A stretch of DNA of 64,000 nucleotides from Flavipsychrobacter sp. (GTDB lineage: Bacteria; Bacteroidota; Bacteroidia; Chitinophagales; Chitinophagaceae). Made by a program: the position numbers and the translations under genes. The stretch is taken from NCBI GenBank assembly GCA_016786615.1, contig JAEUVX010000004.1:1-64000 (forward strand), written 5' to 3'. This document shows positions 43,219 to 53,167 of this stretch, piece after piece; the first letter of the stretch is position 1; every line of letters begins with the position of its first letter. The notes under the pieces are model-generated. The model searched no databases. It had not been told where the DNA came from and saw only the letters and a list, made by a program, of their open reading frames with translations.

Positions 43219-45369
43219 ATGAATTTGCGTCAAATAATGTTGTTTGGCATTGGCCTGTTTACATGCCTGTCTGTAGGGGTTGCTATATACATATATGCAA
43301 ACCCAGGTCTGGCGGGTAATGTATGGGTAATGCTGGTTTCTGTAACAATGTCCTTAGTATTTGGTACAGGGTTAATAGTAGCTTTGTACCTGATACGGAA
43401 AATTGTATTGCGCAGATTGCGGAATGAAAACTTCGGGGTGTTGCTGGAACAGCGCTACAGGGGTATGATTGAAGACTCCGGAGTTACCATAATCAATACC
43501 ACACCCGAAGGTGTCATAAAGTTTGTAAGTGCCAACTGCGAAAGGCTTTCCGGATATACACCATCGGAAATGAAAGGTGTCAATATTGTGAAGTGTATGC
43601 CGAAGGAATTCAGGGATGAGATATCACAACTGATAGCAAAAGCAGTATCATCTGAGAATGTGAATACTACTATAGAAGTACAGATATTTACAAAAGCACG
43701 TATTAATATATGGACGGGTTGCCGCTTGTATCCCATAAAAGATGATGACGATCGTGTGAAGGAATTGCAGTTTATGGTGTGGGATAATAACAGCAGCAAG
43801 CAGATGGAGCTTGATATGAAAGTGCTGGAAGAAGCACGTAAACGCCAACAGGTATTGCTGCAGGCTGTAGTAGATAACAATCCTAATATCATCTACATAA
43901 AAAATCATAAAGGTGAATATGTGTTGATGAACCGCAAGATGAAACAGTTACTTGGTTTCCCTGCGGATTATGATACCCGGAAGATTACGGAAGAAGAAGT
44001 ATTTAAAGGTAATGCCGACAGGCTGAATGCATATAGGGAATACAACAGAAGGGTGCTTGAAAACGGAGAAACAATATCGCTGGAAGAAGCGTTTAATCAC
44101 CCGGACGGAGAAAGGTATTTGTATGTAATGAAATTTCCGATAGCTAATGAAAATGGCAGTATCGAATATTTATGTGGTGTATCTATAGACATTACCGAGC
44201 TGAAAAGAACACAGCATGAAATGCGCGATGCGCGCGAAGAAGCACTGCAGGCAAAAGAAGCGCAGGAAAATTTCCTTGCGAATATGAGCCACGAAATACG
44301 TACGCCTATGAATGGTGTAATGGGTATGAGCAACTTGTTGCTGGAAAGCCCGCTGAGCGAATCGCAGAAAGAGTATGTACAGTCTATCAAGGAATCTGCA
44401 GAAAACCTGCTGAGCATTATTAACGACTTGCTGGATTTCTCAAAAATAAAATCTGGTAAGTTTCATATTGATGCAGAGGACTTCAGCCTTGCAGATACAG
44501 TACGCAAAGCTATATATCCGCTACAGGTAAAAGCACAGGAAAAACAATTGTCGCTTACATGCCTGATAGATACCAATGTGCCGGAAACGGTAACAGGTGA
44601 TGCATTGCGCCTGCAGCAGATGATTATAAACCTTACTGCGAATGCGGTGAAGTTTACGCAACAAGGTAGTATTACCATTAAGCTATATCCCGTATCGCAG
44701 GATGGCGATAATATCATATTGGGTATAGATGTGGCAGATACAGGCATAGGTATTGCACCGGGCAAGCTGGATAAAGTATTTGAATTGTACACACAGAGCG
44801 ATAAAAACACATCGCGTGTATATGGCGGTACAGGGCTGGGGCTGGCTATCGTGAAGCAACTTGCAGAATTGCAACAGGGTACGATAACCGTAGCCAGCGA
44901 AGTAGGTAAGGGTTCTGTTTTCACACTGCATATACCATATCGAGTGAAGGTGCAGGCAGTGAAGAAAGAAGTGAAACAAGAGAGCGTGCAGAATGGTATG
45001 CTGGCAGGCCTGAAGATACTGATAGCTGAAGACAACCTCATCAACCAGAAGGTGGTGGTATATACATTGAAGAATCAGGGTGCAGCCGTTTCTGTAACGA
45101 ATAACGGTAAAGAAGCTGTTGATGTATTAACCACAGAACCGCACGATTTGATATTGATGGATTTGCAAATGCCTGAGATGGATGGTTATCAGGCAACGAA
45201 ATACATCCGTCACGAAATGAAAAACAGCATTCCTATAATAGCCATGACGGCAGATGCTATGAAGGGCGAAGCTGATAAATGTATAGATGCAGGTATGCAG
45301 GATTACATATCCAAACCGTTTGAACCGAAGGAATTATTTGATAAGATACTGATGTATGCAGGTAAATAA
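43219..45369 (+). CDS. Membrane hybrid sensor histidine kinase / response regulator
   Basis: 716 residues. Two membrane helices at the N-terminus (about 7-26 and 35-60) leave almost no periplasmic loop, so sensing is probably cytoplasmic or within the membrane. Two PAS domains follow (about 75-200 with ISNTTPEG-like IINTTPEGVIKFVSANCERL, and about 205-330 with NIIYIKNHKGEYVLMN). The HisKA box FLANMSHEIRTPMNGVMG has the phospho-accepting His358. The ATPase domain has NLTANAVKFTQQG, DTGIGIAPG and GGTGLGLAIVKQ. A C-terminal receiver domain contains LILMDLQMPEMDG with Asp648. No Hpt or output regulator is adjacent. The gene is monocistronic, with a shared terminator after it. Confidence 0.95.
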   Translation: MNLRQIMLFGIGLFTCLSVGVAIYIYANPGLAGNVWVMLVSVTMSLVFGTGLIVALYLIRKIVLRRLRNENFGVLLEQRYRGMIEDSGVTIINTTPEGVIKFVSANCERLSGYTPSEMKGVNIVKCMPKEFRDEISQLIAKAVSSENVNTTIEVQIFTKARINIWTGCRLYPIKDDDDRVKELQFMVWDNNSSKQMELDMKVLEEARKRQQVLLQAVVDNNPNIIYIKNHKGEYVLMNRKMKQLLGFPADYDTRKITEEEVFKGNADRLNAYREYNRRVLENGETISLEEAFNHPDGERYLYVMKFPIANENGSIEYLCGVSIDITELKRTQHEMRDAREEALQAKEAQENFLANMSHEIRTPMNGVMGMSNLLLESPLSESQKEYVQSIKESAENLLSIINDLLDFSKIKSGKFHIDAEDFSLADTVRKAIYPLQVKAQEKQLSLTCLIDTNVPETVTGDALRLQQMIINLTANAVKFTQQGSITIKLYPVSQDGDNIILGIDVADTGIGIAPGKLDKVFELYTQSDKNTSRVYGGTGLGLAIVKQLAELQQGTITVASEVGKGSVFTLHIPYRVKVQAVKKEVKQESVQNGMLAGLKILIAEDNLINQKVVVYTLKNQGAAVSVTNNGKEAVDVLTTEPHDLILMDLQMPEMDGYQATKYIRHEMKNSIPIIAMTADAMKGEADKCIDAGMQDYISKPFEPKELFDKILMYAGK

Positions 45370-45399
45370 AAAAGGTGTGATACTTATCACACCTTTTTT
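45368..45399. terminator. Bidirectional terminator between histidine kinase and MlaE-like genes
   Basis: AAAAAAGGTGTGATA / TATCACACCTTTTTT around a 2-nt tip, A-run on one side and T-run on the other, between two convergent genes. Confidence 0.9.
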
Positions 45400-45421
45400 A
45401 TTGAAATGAATTCTACGCTTC

Positions 45422-46165
45422 TTATAACAGCAACACAGAAAGTACGTAATCGCCCAGCAATATCAGAATGCAGCTTACCACTACCGATGTGGTGGAAGCA
45501 CGGCCTATCTCCAGCGCGCCACCTTTTACATAATAACCGTAATATGCAGGTATGATGGATATGATGAGTGAAAAAGTAAAAGCTTTTGCGAGTGCAAAGA
45601 ACAGGTTGTATGGCAGGAAGCCTTGTGTAAGCCCTTGTATAAACTGCTCTTCGGTAATGATGCTGGAAAACATGCCTGCTATATAACCACCCCATATACA
45701 AATAGCAATAGATAGTACAATAAGGCTTGGAACCATTATCATGGCAGCAACAATTTTTGGCAATATCAGGTAGGTTTTGGTGTTAATACCCATTATCTCC
45801 AGCGCATCTATCTGCTCGCTCACGCGCATATTGCCCAGCTCCGATGCTATTTTAGAACCAACAACACCTGCCAGTACAATACATATTACGGTAGGCGAAA
45901 GCTCGAGGATAGTAGAGTCGCGGATGATTTGTGCGATAACGGGTTTTGCTACCAGCGGGCTTATCAGCTGATAAGCTGTTTGTATGGTAAGTACTGCACC
46001 CAGGAAGAAAGAGATAACAACAACAATAGGTAATGAACGTATGCCGATGTCGTTGCATTGCTCCATAAATTCCTTCCAATATACTTTGGTGTTCTCAGGC
46101 TTGCCGATAGATTCCTTCAGCATGATGGTGATGCGCCCGAGGTGTTCTAAAAACTCTTTCAGCAT
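45422..46165 (-). CDS. mlaE: MlaE/YrbE-family ABC transporter permease
   Basis: 247 residues from the ATG at 46165. It is the membrane subunit of a lipid-transport ABC system that moves phospholipids between the inner membrane and a periplasmic MCE protein. The MlaE signature is visible in PIVVVISFFLGAVLTIQTAY, the E-L-S-P-T-V region RDSTILELSPTVICIVLAGV, GSKIASELGNMRVSEQIDAL and the closing GGALEIGRASTTSVVVSCIL. Five to six helices. The ATPase (mlaF) and MCE (mlaD) genes, which often follow in operons, are not in this window; the next gene downstream is on the other strand. Confidence 0.9.
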   Translation of the reverse strand: MLKEFLEHLGRITIMLKESIGKPENTKVYWKEFMEQCNDIGIRSLPIVVVISFFLGAVLTIQTAYQLISPLVAKPVIAQIIRDSTILELSPTVICIVLAGVVGSKIASELGNMRVSEQIDALEIMGINTKTYLILPKIVAAMIMVPSLIVLSIAICIWGGYIAGMFSSIITEEQFIQGLTQGFLPYNLFFALAKAFTFSLIISIIPAYYGYYVKGGALEIGRASTTSVVVSCILILLGDYVLSVLLL

Positions 46166-46171
46166 ATGGTA

Positions 46172-46179
46172 CAAATGTA
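46172..46179 (-). promoter_or_regulatory. -7 box for the mlaE-like gene
   Basis: The minus strand reads TACATTTG six bases upstream of the ATG, so the transcript would be nearly leaderless. A chance match is possible. Confidence 0.35.
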
Positions 46180-46237
46180 AAGGAATAATGGCTGAATTGC
46201 GAAACGGTATAGCTTGCCTGGCAATTGATTTAACAAA

Positions 46238-46266
46238 AAAATCCCGCTCTTGCGGAGCGGGATTTT
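46238..46266 (-). terminator. Rho-independent terminator after secDF
   Basis: AAAATCCCGCTC / GAGCGGGATTTT perfect 12-bp stem with 5-nt loop, 21 bp past the secDF stop. Confidence 0.9.
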
Positions 46267-46287
46267 GTATGGTGTTGAAAAAACGGA

Positions 46288-49200
46288 TTAAGCCATTTTC
46301 TTTAATTCTTCGATTTGTGCCTCACGGTCAACTTCCTGTTGCAGTTTATCGCTCTTGTCCATATCTACAAGGATAGGAGCGGCAACGAAGATAGAAGAGT
46401 AAGTACCTGTAATAACACCTATCAGCATCGCGAATGCGAAACCACGAGTTACCTCGCCACCAAAGATGAAGAGTATCAGTACAGACAGGAACACCGTTAA
46501 TGATGTCATGATAGTACGGCTCAGTGTATCGTTGATGGCGCGGTTGATAACGCTGTGTTTACCTTCTTTCGGGTTCTTGCGGAAGTATTCACGAATACGG
46601 TCGAACACGATAACGGTATCGTTCATCGAGAAACCGATAACGGTCAGTACCGCAGCGATGAAGTGCTGGTCGATTTCCAATGCGAAAGGAACCACACCAC
46701 GGAAGAAAGAGAATACAGCAAGCGTAATACAAACGTCGTGCAGCAAGGCAACGATAGTACCCAATGAGTACTGCCATTTGCGGAAACGAATCAGTATATA
46801 CACGAAGATTGCCAGCAGCGAGAACAATGTAGCCTCTATAGCACCTGTCTTCAGGTCATCAGATATTGTAGGCAATACTGTTTGAGAGCTTTGTATGTAT
46901 TTAGTAACAAAAGTAGCTTCGTCAACAGATGCCGGTATGTAACCCGCAGCTTTCAGGCCTTCATATAGTTTGCCTTGTACTTTAGCTTCTACTTCCTGTC
47001 CCGGTTCTTTGATGAGGTATGCAGTAGTAATGTTCAATTGGTTTTCCTGTCCTATTGTTTTTACTACCGGGTGTTCGCCATCGAAATAGCTTGTCAGTTT
47101 TTCACGAACTTCAGATACGGTATATTTCTTATCGAACTTAACAGTATAGCTACGGCCACCGTCAAATTCCACACCATAGTCGAAGCCATTGAAGAAAGAA
47201 CCAATACCTGCAAGTAATACTACAACAGAGATACCATAAGCAATCTTACGAGCACCAACAAAGTTGAAATGCGCTTTGCGGAAGATAGCTTTTGAAAGCT
47301 TTGTGAAGTAGTTGAAGTGGCGTTCGCGCTTTGTATAGATGTCTGTTACCAAACGAGATACAAGGATACCGCAGAACAACGACAACAGGATACTGATAAT
47401 CTGTGTAGTGGCGAAACCAAGTACCGGGCCAAGGCCGAATGCAAATAAGATAACTGAAGTAATAAGGATAGTTACGTGGCCATCTAATACAGGAGCCAGA
47501 GAGTTATTGTAACCTTTCTTAATGGCCTCGTCGTAGCTGCTGCCACCTGCCAGTTCTTCTTTGATACGCTCAAAGATGATAACGTTTGTATCCACAGCCA
47601 TACCGATACCCAGTACCAAACCTGCGATACCCGGCATAGTAAGTGTTGCGTGCAGCGCAGATAAGATACCTATTGTAAAGAGTACGTTCAGTATCAGCGA
47701 TATGTTAGCTACTATACCACCTGTATTGTAGTACACCAGCATCAGTACAAATATTACAAGGAAAGAGATAATCAGAGAGTTCATACCCGCTGCAATAGAC
47801 TCTGCACCCAGTGTAGGGCCTACTACTTGTTCTTGTACAATACGTGCAGGTGCAGGCAGTTTACCCGATTTCAGGATGTTTGCAAGGTCAGTTGCCTGTT
47901 CAACAGTAAAGTTGCCGCTGATAGACGTGCTGCCATTAGGTATTTCACCATTCACCAACGGAGCAGAATAAACTTTATCATCTAACACAACAGCCACATA
48001 TTTGCCGGTGTTGTCTCCTGTCATTTTCTTCCAGATACGTGCACCTGTTACGTCCATGTTCATACCTACTTCAGGTTTGCCTGTAAGCGGGTTGTAGTCC
48101 ATACGTGCATCCGTTACGTGGTCGCCTTCCAGTTTTGCTTCATTATCGCCGGGAGCAGTTTTCAGTGCATACAGGTATAAAGGAGCATTCGGGTTGCGAG
48201 ATTCTTTTTTATCTTCTGCACCGTAAACAAATTTCACATTGTTAGGGAACTTGTTTTTAACAACATCCAGTGCCAGATAGCGGTTTAGTTTCGCAGTATC
48301 TTTCTTCGCAACGATACCTACTACTGGGCCCTGGTTTACATTGCCTTGTTGTGTGATATTAGGATACCAAACTGCAAACAGCGGGTTTTTCTTCTGTGCT
48401 TCTTTTTGTGCGTTAGCAGCAGAGTCTGTTCCTTTTCCTGCAGCCGTAGCAGCAGTGCCCGACTGGCTGCCTGCTAATAAAGATGAAAGGCTTGCTGTGT
48501 CATTTGCATTTGCAGCCTTAGCAGTATCAGCAGTGCCTGCAGATGCTACAACTGCTGTATCGGCAGTAGTGGTACTGTCTTCTTCTTTAGCGCCCGACAG
48601 GTATGCAGCTAATGCGTCGTTAGCCGGTTGCAGGCTATTAACGATTTCTTCGTTGCTGTATGTTTCAAAGAATTGCAGTTTCGCAGTTGACTGTAAGTAT
48701 GCGCGTACACGTTCCGGATCGCGAACACCAGCCAGTTCTACCGTGATGATACCTTTGTTATCATCGAGGTTGATGTTAGGAGATGCAACACCGAATTTAT
48801 CAATACGCGTCAGCAATACATTGTAAGTACGCTTGATGGCATCTTTAGCTTCCTTATTTACTTTAGCCAGCACTTGCTCATTAGTAGATTGCAGCGTGAT
48901 TTCTTTTTCAGAAGGCTTAGTGAACAAGTAAGCAAGACGGCCATTAGGATTAGCATTTTTATATGCTTCGCCAAACAGTGTTACGAAGTTTGCCTGGCTG
49001 TTGGCTTTCAATTTGTTAGCATCAGCTATCGCCTTGTTCAGCACAGGATCTTTAGGGTTGTTTGACATGGAGCGCACCAATTCATCGAGGCTTACTTCCA
49101 ATGTTACGTTCATACCACCTTGCAGATCAAGGCCAAGATTCAGCTCCTGTTCTTTAGCTTCCAGGAAAGTGTATTTTTTGAGCAACGGAACATTCATTAC

Positions 49201-49422
49201 CGTTTCGCCCTGCATACTGTCTGAAAGGTCGTCGAATTGTGCGTCAATCAGCTTTTCAAGTTCCTGTCCTGCGGCTGTGGGATTAGCCAGTTTCACTTGC
49301 TTTTCAGCCTTAGTGCGCAACTTTTTCTCTACGTTTCGTACCACGAAGGTGAATGACAACTGGTACAGAGAGATAAGGATAAGCGCTGCGGTAAAAAATT
49401 TTACCAACCCTTTTAATTGCAT
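46288..49422 (-). CDS. secDF: Fused protein-export membrane protein SecDF
   Basis: 1044 residues, SecD and SecF joined in one chain as is common in Bacteroidota. It uses the proton gradient to help SecYEG finish protein export. The SecD half has an N-terminal helix, a large periplasmic P1 domain beginning DLQGGMNVTLEVSLDELV, and the transmembrane block with GMAVDTNVIIFERIKEELAG. A low-complexity Ala/Asp/Thr insert (about 280-345, DTAVVASAGTADTAKAANAN) lies in P1 and is not part of the core fold. The SecF half has FDGGRSYTVKFDKKYTV and VIGFSMNDTVIVFDRIREYF, with the conserved Asp residues of proton transport. Its own terminator follows. Confidence 0.97.
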   Translation of the reverse strand: MQLKGLVKFFTAALILISLYQLSFTFVVRNVEKKLRTKAEKQVKLANPTAAGQELEKLIDAQFDDLSDSMQGETVMNVPLLKKYTFLEAKEQELNLGLDLQGGMNVTLEVSLDELVRSMSNNPKDPVLNKAIADANKLKANSQANFVTLFGEAYKNANPNGRLAYLFTKPSEKEITLQSTNEQVLAKVNKEAKDAIKRTYNVLLTRIDKFGVASPNINLDDNKGIITVELAGVRDPERVRAYLQSTAKLQFFETYSNEEIVNSLQPANDALAAYLSGAKEEDSTTTADTAVVASAGTADTAKAANANDTASLSSLLAGSQSGTAATAAGKGTDSAANAQKEAQKKNPLFAVWYPNITQQGNVNQGPVVGIVAKKDTAKLNRYLALDVVKNKFPNNVKFVYGAEDKKESRNPNAPLYLYALKTAPGDNEAKLEGDHVTDARMDYNPLTGKPEVGMNMDVTGARIWKKMTGDNTGKYVAVVLDDKVYSAPLVNGEIPNGSTSISGNFTVEQATDLANILKSGKLPAPARIVQEQVVGPTLGAESIAAGMNSLIISFLVIFVLMLVYYNTGGIVANISLILNVLFTIGILSALHATLTMPGIAGLVLGIGMAVDTNVIIFERIKEELAGGSSYDEAIKKGYNNSLAPVLDGHVTILITSVILFAFGLGPVLGFATTQIISILLSLFCGILVSRLVTDIYTKRERHFNYFTKLSKAIFRKAHFNFVGARKIAYGISVVVLLAGIGSFFNGFDYGVEFDGGRSYTVKFDKKYTVSEVREKLTSYFDGEHPVVKTIGQENQLNITTAYLIKEPGQEVEAKVQGKLYEGLKAAGYIPASVDEATFVTKYIQSSQTVLPTISDDLKTGAIEATLFSLLAIFVYILIRFRKWQYSLGTIVALLHDVCITLAVFSFFRGVVPFALEIDQHFIAAVLTVIGFSMNDTVIVFDRIREYFRKNPKEGKHSVINRAINDTLSRTIMTSLTVFLSVLILFIFGGEVTRGFAFAMLIGVITGTYSSIFVAAPILVDMDKSDKLQQEVDREAQIEELKKMA

Positions 49423-49472
49423 AGGTTTTGTCGATTAATACTTATTATAACTATTTTAAAAAACAGAGTGGG

Positions 49473-49480
49473 CAAAGATA
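49473..49480 (-). promoter_or_regulatory. -7 box for secDF
   Basis: The minus strand reads TATCTTTG about 50 bp ahead of the ATG. Confidence 0.5.
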
Positions 49481-49637
49481 GGATTTAATATAAATAATAA
49501 AAGCCCTTTAAGCCACAGTTAATATGTTTCAGATATGTTGAAATGGCATATATTTATTTATAAATCTTTTAGTTTTTTATTAACGAAAATGTTATTTTTA
49601 CCCATAGAGTATATTTATTTAAAAATCTAAGTAACAG

Positions 49638-52600
49638 ATGATACGAAAAATTACGCTATTATCTCTGGCGTTTGTGCTCTTCCATTTGGCATCTATGGCC
49701 CAACGTTGCGGTACCGATAGGATACATCAGCAAATGATGGCCAATAACCCGGATTATGCTGCCAGTCAGGCAGCTTTCAGCGCTAAATGGCAAGCATTTT
49801 TGGCAAATTATGCTAATCAGCCCCAGGCTTTAAAGACTTTGGTAGGTAGCGGCCCCGATTCTGTATTTGAAATACCGGTTGTGGTACACGTAATACATAC
49901 CGGTGGTGCTGTAGGTTCTATTTACAACCCAACTGACGATACCATCAAAGCTTGGATTGACTATACAAATAAAGCATTCGAAGCTACATATGCAGCTTAT
50001 CCTAATGCATCAAGCGGTGGTACAAGGGTGCCTATCCGTTTTGTTCTGGCAAAAAGAGATACTGTTTGTAATGCTGCTACAGGTATTATCCGCAGAAACG
50101 GAGCAGCTACTTATGCAAACTACGGTACATCCGGTATCAGAGATATGTTTTCTACAGGACCGGGCGTGAATGAAGATTTGATCAAGAACCTGAGCCGTTG
50201 GAAAACAACGGTATATTATAATATTTACATTGTAAACAAGATAGAAGGCAACGATGGTACATCAGGTACTTTTATTGCAGGATATGCTTATTACCCGGGT
50301 GCAACTGCGAATGTAGATGGTGCGGTAATACTTGCCACACAGGTAAATACAGGCAAAATAACATTGCCGCACGAACTGGGCCATGCCTTCAACCTGAAAC
50401 ACGTATTTGATCCGTCAGGCGGTACAGGTACTTGTCCTCCGGCTACAAACTGCTCGAGCACAGGTGATGAGGTTTGTGATACACAGCCTATAGAAGCATC
50501 AAACTTTACTTGTCCTTCTACAAGTACCAATACCTGTAACGGTGTTCCTTATGATGGTACAACCGTTCACAACTTCATGGACTATTCAAACTGCCAGAAC
50601 AGGTTTACACCCGGTCAGCGTTTGCGTATGTTATATGCACTGAAAAATGAAGTAACACGTTCTACATATATATCATCTTTAGGTGCTACCGCACCACCTA
50701 CATTAGCAATGCCTGCAGCATGTGCCATCAGCACATCACTTAATGCATTCAATCTGGGTGTAAGGGATGTTATTGTTTCTACCGGCAATGCGCCAAGTGC
50801 TGCTGCTGATACTTTGATGCACGTTACATCAGACGGTTATCAGGGAGATGGTAACGTAGGTTATCTGGACTTCACTTGTAAACACCGGGTAACACTTACA
50901 GCAGGGCAGTCATACAAACTGGCTGTAAACGTAGGTACAGGTACTACAACATCAAGGGCTCGTGTATTTATAGATTATGATAACAACGGTACTTTCAGCA
51001 CTACTACCGAAGAGGTAATGCCTCGAAGCGGCCAGGGGGCAGGTTATAAAACCGTAACATTTACAGTGCCTACAACCGGTGTTGTTTATTGCCGTGACCT
51101 GAGGATGCGTGTAATAGTAGATGGTGGTGGTACTAACCCGCCATTGAATCCATGCGGAACATTAACATTTGGGCAGGGAGAAGATTACAGTGTATATATT
51201 GTAGGTAGCGGTGGCAGCACCAGCGCCAGCGTTACTGTAAGCAACCCGCCGATTGGTGGTAATCCGTCATGTATAGGTACATCGCTGAAGTTTTATGCTG
51301 TACCTAGTACAGGTATAACAGTTAGCGGTTACAAATGGCTGGTAAATAATGTAATCATTCCGGGTTTTGCAACAGATACATTTACAACATCTACCGTTAT
51401 TAACGGCGACCAGGTAAAAGCAAGATTGTTCTTCAGCAGCCCTTGCGGAACAGATAGCGTAGAATCTCCTGTTGTAACAGTATTGCGTGCTGTAACCATA
51501 GCACCACAGGTAACGATAGGTATTCAGAGTGGTAGCATACCAGGCTGTGTGGATGATACGGTAACTTTCAGAATCGCATCAACTATTAACCCGGGCGGCG
51601 CGCCAACATACAGGTGGCAGCAACGCATACCGCCGGCGGTGAATTTCAGTGATATTGCAGGCCAGACAGCATCAACATTCAAATGCTGGGGCAAACCTGC
51701 TAATACGCAAATCAGGTGTATCATGACATCGTCTGCAGGTGCGCCTTGCGCAATACCTGATACAGCCGTATCAAATTCATTTACACTTACGTATAACTCT
51801 CAGGCACCAACGGTTAATATAGCATTGACAACGGGTACCAACCCGGGTTGTGCAGGCCAGTTGGTAACATTTACCGCAACACCAACCATAGGTGGTACTG
51901 CACCAACTTATGTATGGCGTGTGAATGGTGTTGTACAAACAGGCTTTACAGGACCTACATTTACAGGTACACTTGTAAGTGCAGACCAGGTAACTTGTAC
52001 GCTCACATCAAACTCGCTTTGTGCTTCGCCTACAACAGCGTTCTCTAATACAATTACATATACAACATCTCAGATAATTGCTGATGTAAGTATAACACAG
52101 ATAACACCTACGCCGTCTTGTAATGGTAAGAATATAACATTCGCTGCTACTACAGTTAACAGCGGTACAGGCCCGTTGTATCAGTGGATGGTAAATGGCA
52201 GCCCAGTAGGTACGCCTGGTGGTTCTAACTTTACAACACCATTGGTAGATAACGATCAGGTAAAAGTAATATTTATAGCTACCGACCCTTGCGTACTGAA
52301 TCCTGTGGATACTTCTTTAACTATTCAGGTAGATACCAAGCCGAGTGATACGCCAAATCTGAATGTAGTTATTACTCAGGGTAAAGACCCGGGTTGTATC
52401 GATTCGTTGGTAGAGTTTACAGCAACTGTATTCAAATTGGGTAACAACCCTGAATTTGATTGGTTTGTAAACGGATTCCCTGCTGCGAGTGGTTCTAATG
52501 TTTACAGTTCAAGTTCATTGCTGACAGGTGATGTGGTACAGGTGCGCGTACGCCAGACAGATGGTGGTTGCTACCTGCCTGATACTATTTATTCAACACC

Positions 52601-53093
52601 TGATACCATGATGCGTTCTATCACGCTCGATCCGCCGAAAATACACCTGATAGGTAGTATGATAATTGTGGACAGGCCGGGTTCGTTTATCTGGTTCGGT
52701 CCGGGTGGACAACTGACAGGTGGTGGCAATGGACAATACCATCCTACAATGGTAGGCCCGTATTATGCTATAGCAGATAATAATGGCTGCTGGTCTAAAC
52801 CATCTAATATCCTGAATATTACATTGCTGGATATCAGCACGCTTGACCTCAAAGGTTTGAAAGTATATCCAAACCCATCGAACGGTAAGCTGATACTAGA
52901 CTGGAACGGCAAGGTTGTGGATATGGAAGTAGGTATCTACAATGCACTGGGCCAGCGCGTAATGGAAGACAATATGCACAACGCATCGTACAAAGTGCTG
53001 AATCTTGAGCGCCTTGCAGATGGTGTTTACTACGTATTGCTGAAAGACAGCGAAGGCAACAGCGGCACAGTTAAAATCAGAATCAACAGATAG
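49638..53093 (+). CDS. Secreted M43-type metalloprotease with GEVED, Ig-like repeats and T9SS sorting domain
   Basis: 1151 residues with a signal peptide (MIRKITLLSLAFVLFHLASM). The protease domain (about 60-345) has the metzincin zinc motif HELGHAFNLKH (His245, Glu246, His249, His255) and the Met-turn region NFMDYSNCQNRFTPGQ. This is the pappalysin (M43) arrangement seen in many Bacteroidota. Next comes a GEVED domain (about 410-530, FIDYDNNGTFSTTTEE, GQGEDYSVYI), then four to five Ig-like modules (for example ITFAATTVNSGTGPLYQWMV). The end (KVYPNPSNGKLILDWNGK, GVYYVLL) is a T9SS sorting domain. It should act outside the cell on proteins. Monocistronic, with a shared terminator downstream. 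Confidence 0.93.
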   Translation: MIRKITLLSLAFVLFHLASMAQRCGTDRIHQQMMANNPDYAASQAAFSAKWQAFLANYANQPQALKTLVGSGPDSVFEIPVVVHVIHTGGAVGSIYNPTDDTIKAWIDYTNKAFEATYAAYPNASSGGTRVPIRFVLAKRDTVCNAATGIIRRNGAATYANYGTSGIRDMFSTGPGVNEDLIKNLSRWKTTVYYNIYIVNKIEGNDGTSGTFIAGYAYYPGATANVDGAVILATQVNTGKITLPHELGHAFNLKHVFDPSGGTGTCPPATNCSSTGDEVCDTQPIEASNFTCPSTSTNTCNGVPYDGTTVHNFMDYSNCQNRFTPGQRLRMLYALKNEVTRSTYISSLGATAPPTLAMPAACAISTSLNAFNLGVRDVIVSTGNAPSAAADTLMHVTSDGYQGDGNVGYLDFTCKHRVTLTAGQSYKLAVNVGTGTTTSRARVFIDYDNNGTFSTTTEEVMPRSGQGAGYKTVTFTVPTTGVVYCRDLRMRVIVDGGGTNPPLNPCGTLTFGQGEDYSVYIVGSGGSTSASVTVSNPPIGGNPSCIGTSLKFYAVPSTGITVSGYKWLVNNVIIPGFATDTFTTSTVINGDQVKARLFFSSPCGTDSVESPVVTVLRAVTIAPQVTIGIQSGSIPGCVDDTVTFRIASTINPGGAPTYRWQQRIPPAVNFSDIAGQTASTFKCWGKPANTQIRCIMTSSAGAPCAIPDTAVSNSFTLTYNSQAPTVNIALTTGTNPGCAGQLVTFTATPTIGGTAPTYVWRVNGVVQTGFTGPTFTGTLVSADQVTCTLTSNSLCASPTTAFSNTITYTTSQIIADVSITQITPTPSCNGKNITFAATTVNSGTGPLYQWMVNGSPVGTPGGSNFTTPLVDNDQVKVIFIATDPCVLNPVDTSLTIQVDTKPSDTPNLNVVITQGKDPGCIDSLVEFTATVFKLGNNPEFDWFVNGFPAASGSNVYSSSSLLTGDVVQVRVRQTDGGCYLPDTIYSTPDTMMRSITLDPPKIHLIGSMIIVDRPGSFIWFGPGGQLTGGGNGQYHPTMVGPYYAIADNNGCWSKPSNILNITLLDISTLDLKGLKVYPNPSNGKLILDWNGKVVDMEVGIYNALGQRVMEDNMHNASYKVLNLERLADGVYYVLLKDSEGNSGTVKIRINR

Positions 53094-53114
53094 TCTTCAT
53101 AAGACTTGAAATAT

Positions 53115-53144
53115 AAAAAGGGCTGCAAACTGCAGCCCTTTTTT
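53115..53144. terminator. Bidirectional terminator between the metalloprotease and GT39-like genes
   Basis: AAAAAGGGCTGCA / TGCAGCCCTTTTT stem with a 3-nt loop, 22 bp past one stop and 24 bp before the other, between convergent genes. Confidence 0.9.
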
Positions 53145-53167
53145 AATGCTTGTTATTATAGATTTTT

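Noticed and set aside
46315-49438. Plus-strand open frames across secDF
   Set aside because: They are antisense to a complete SecDF with its promoter box and terminator on the minus strand.
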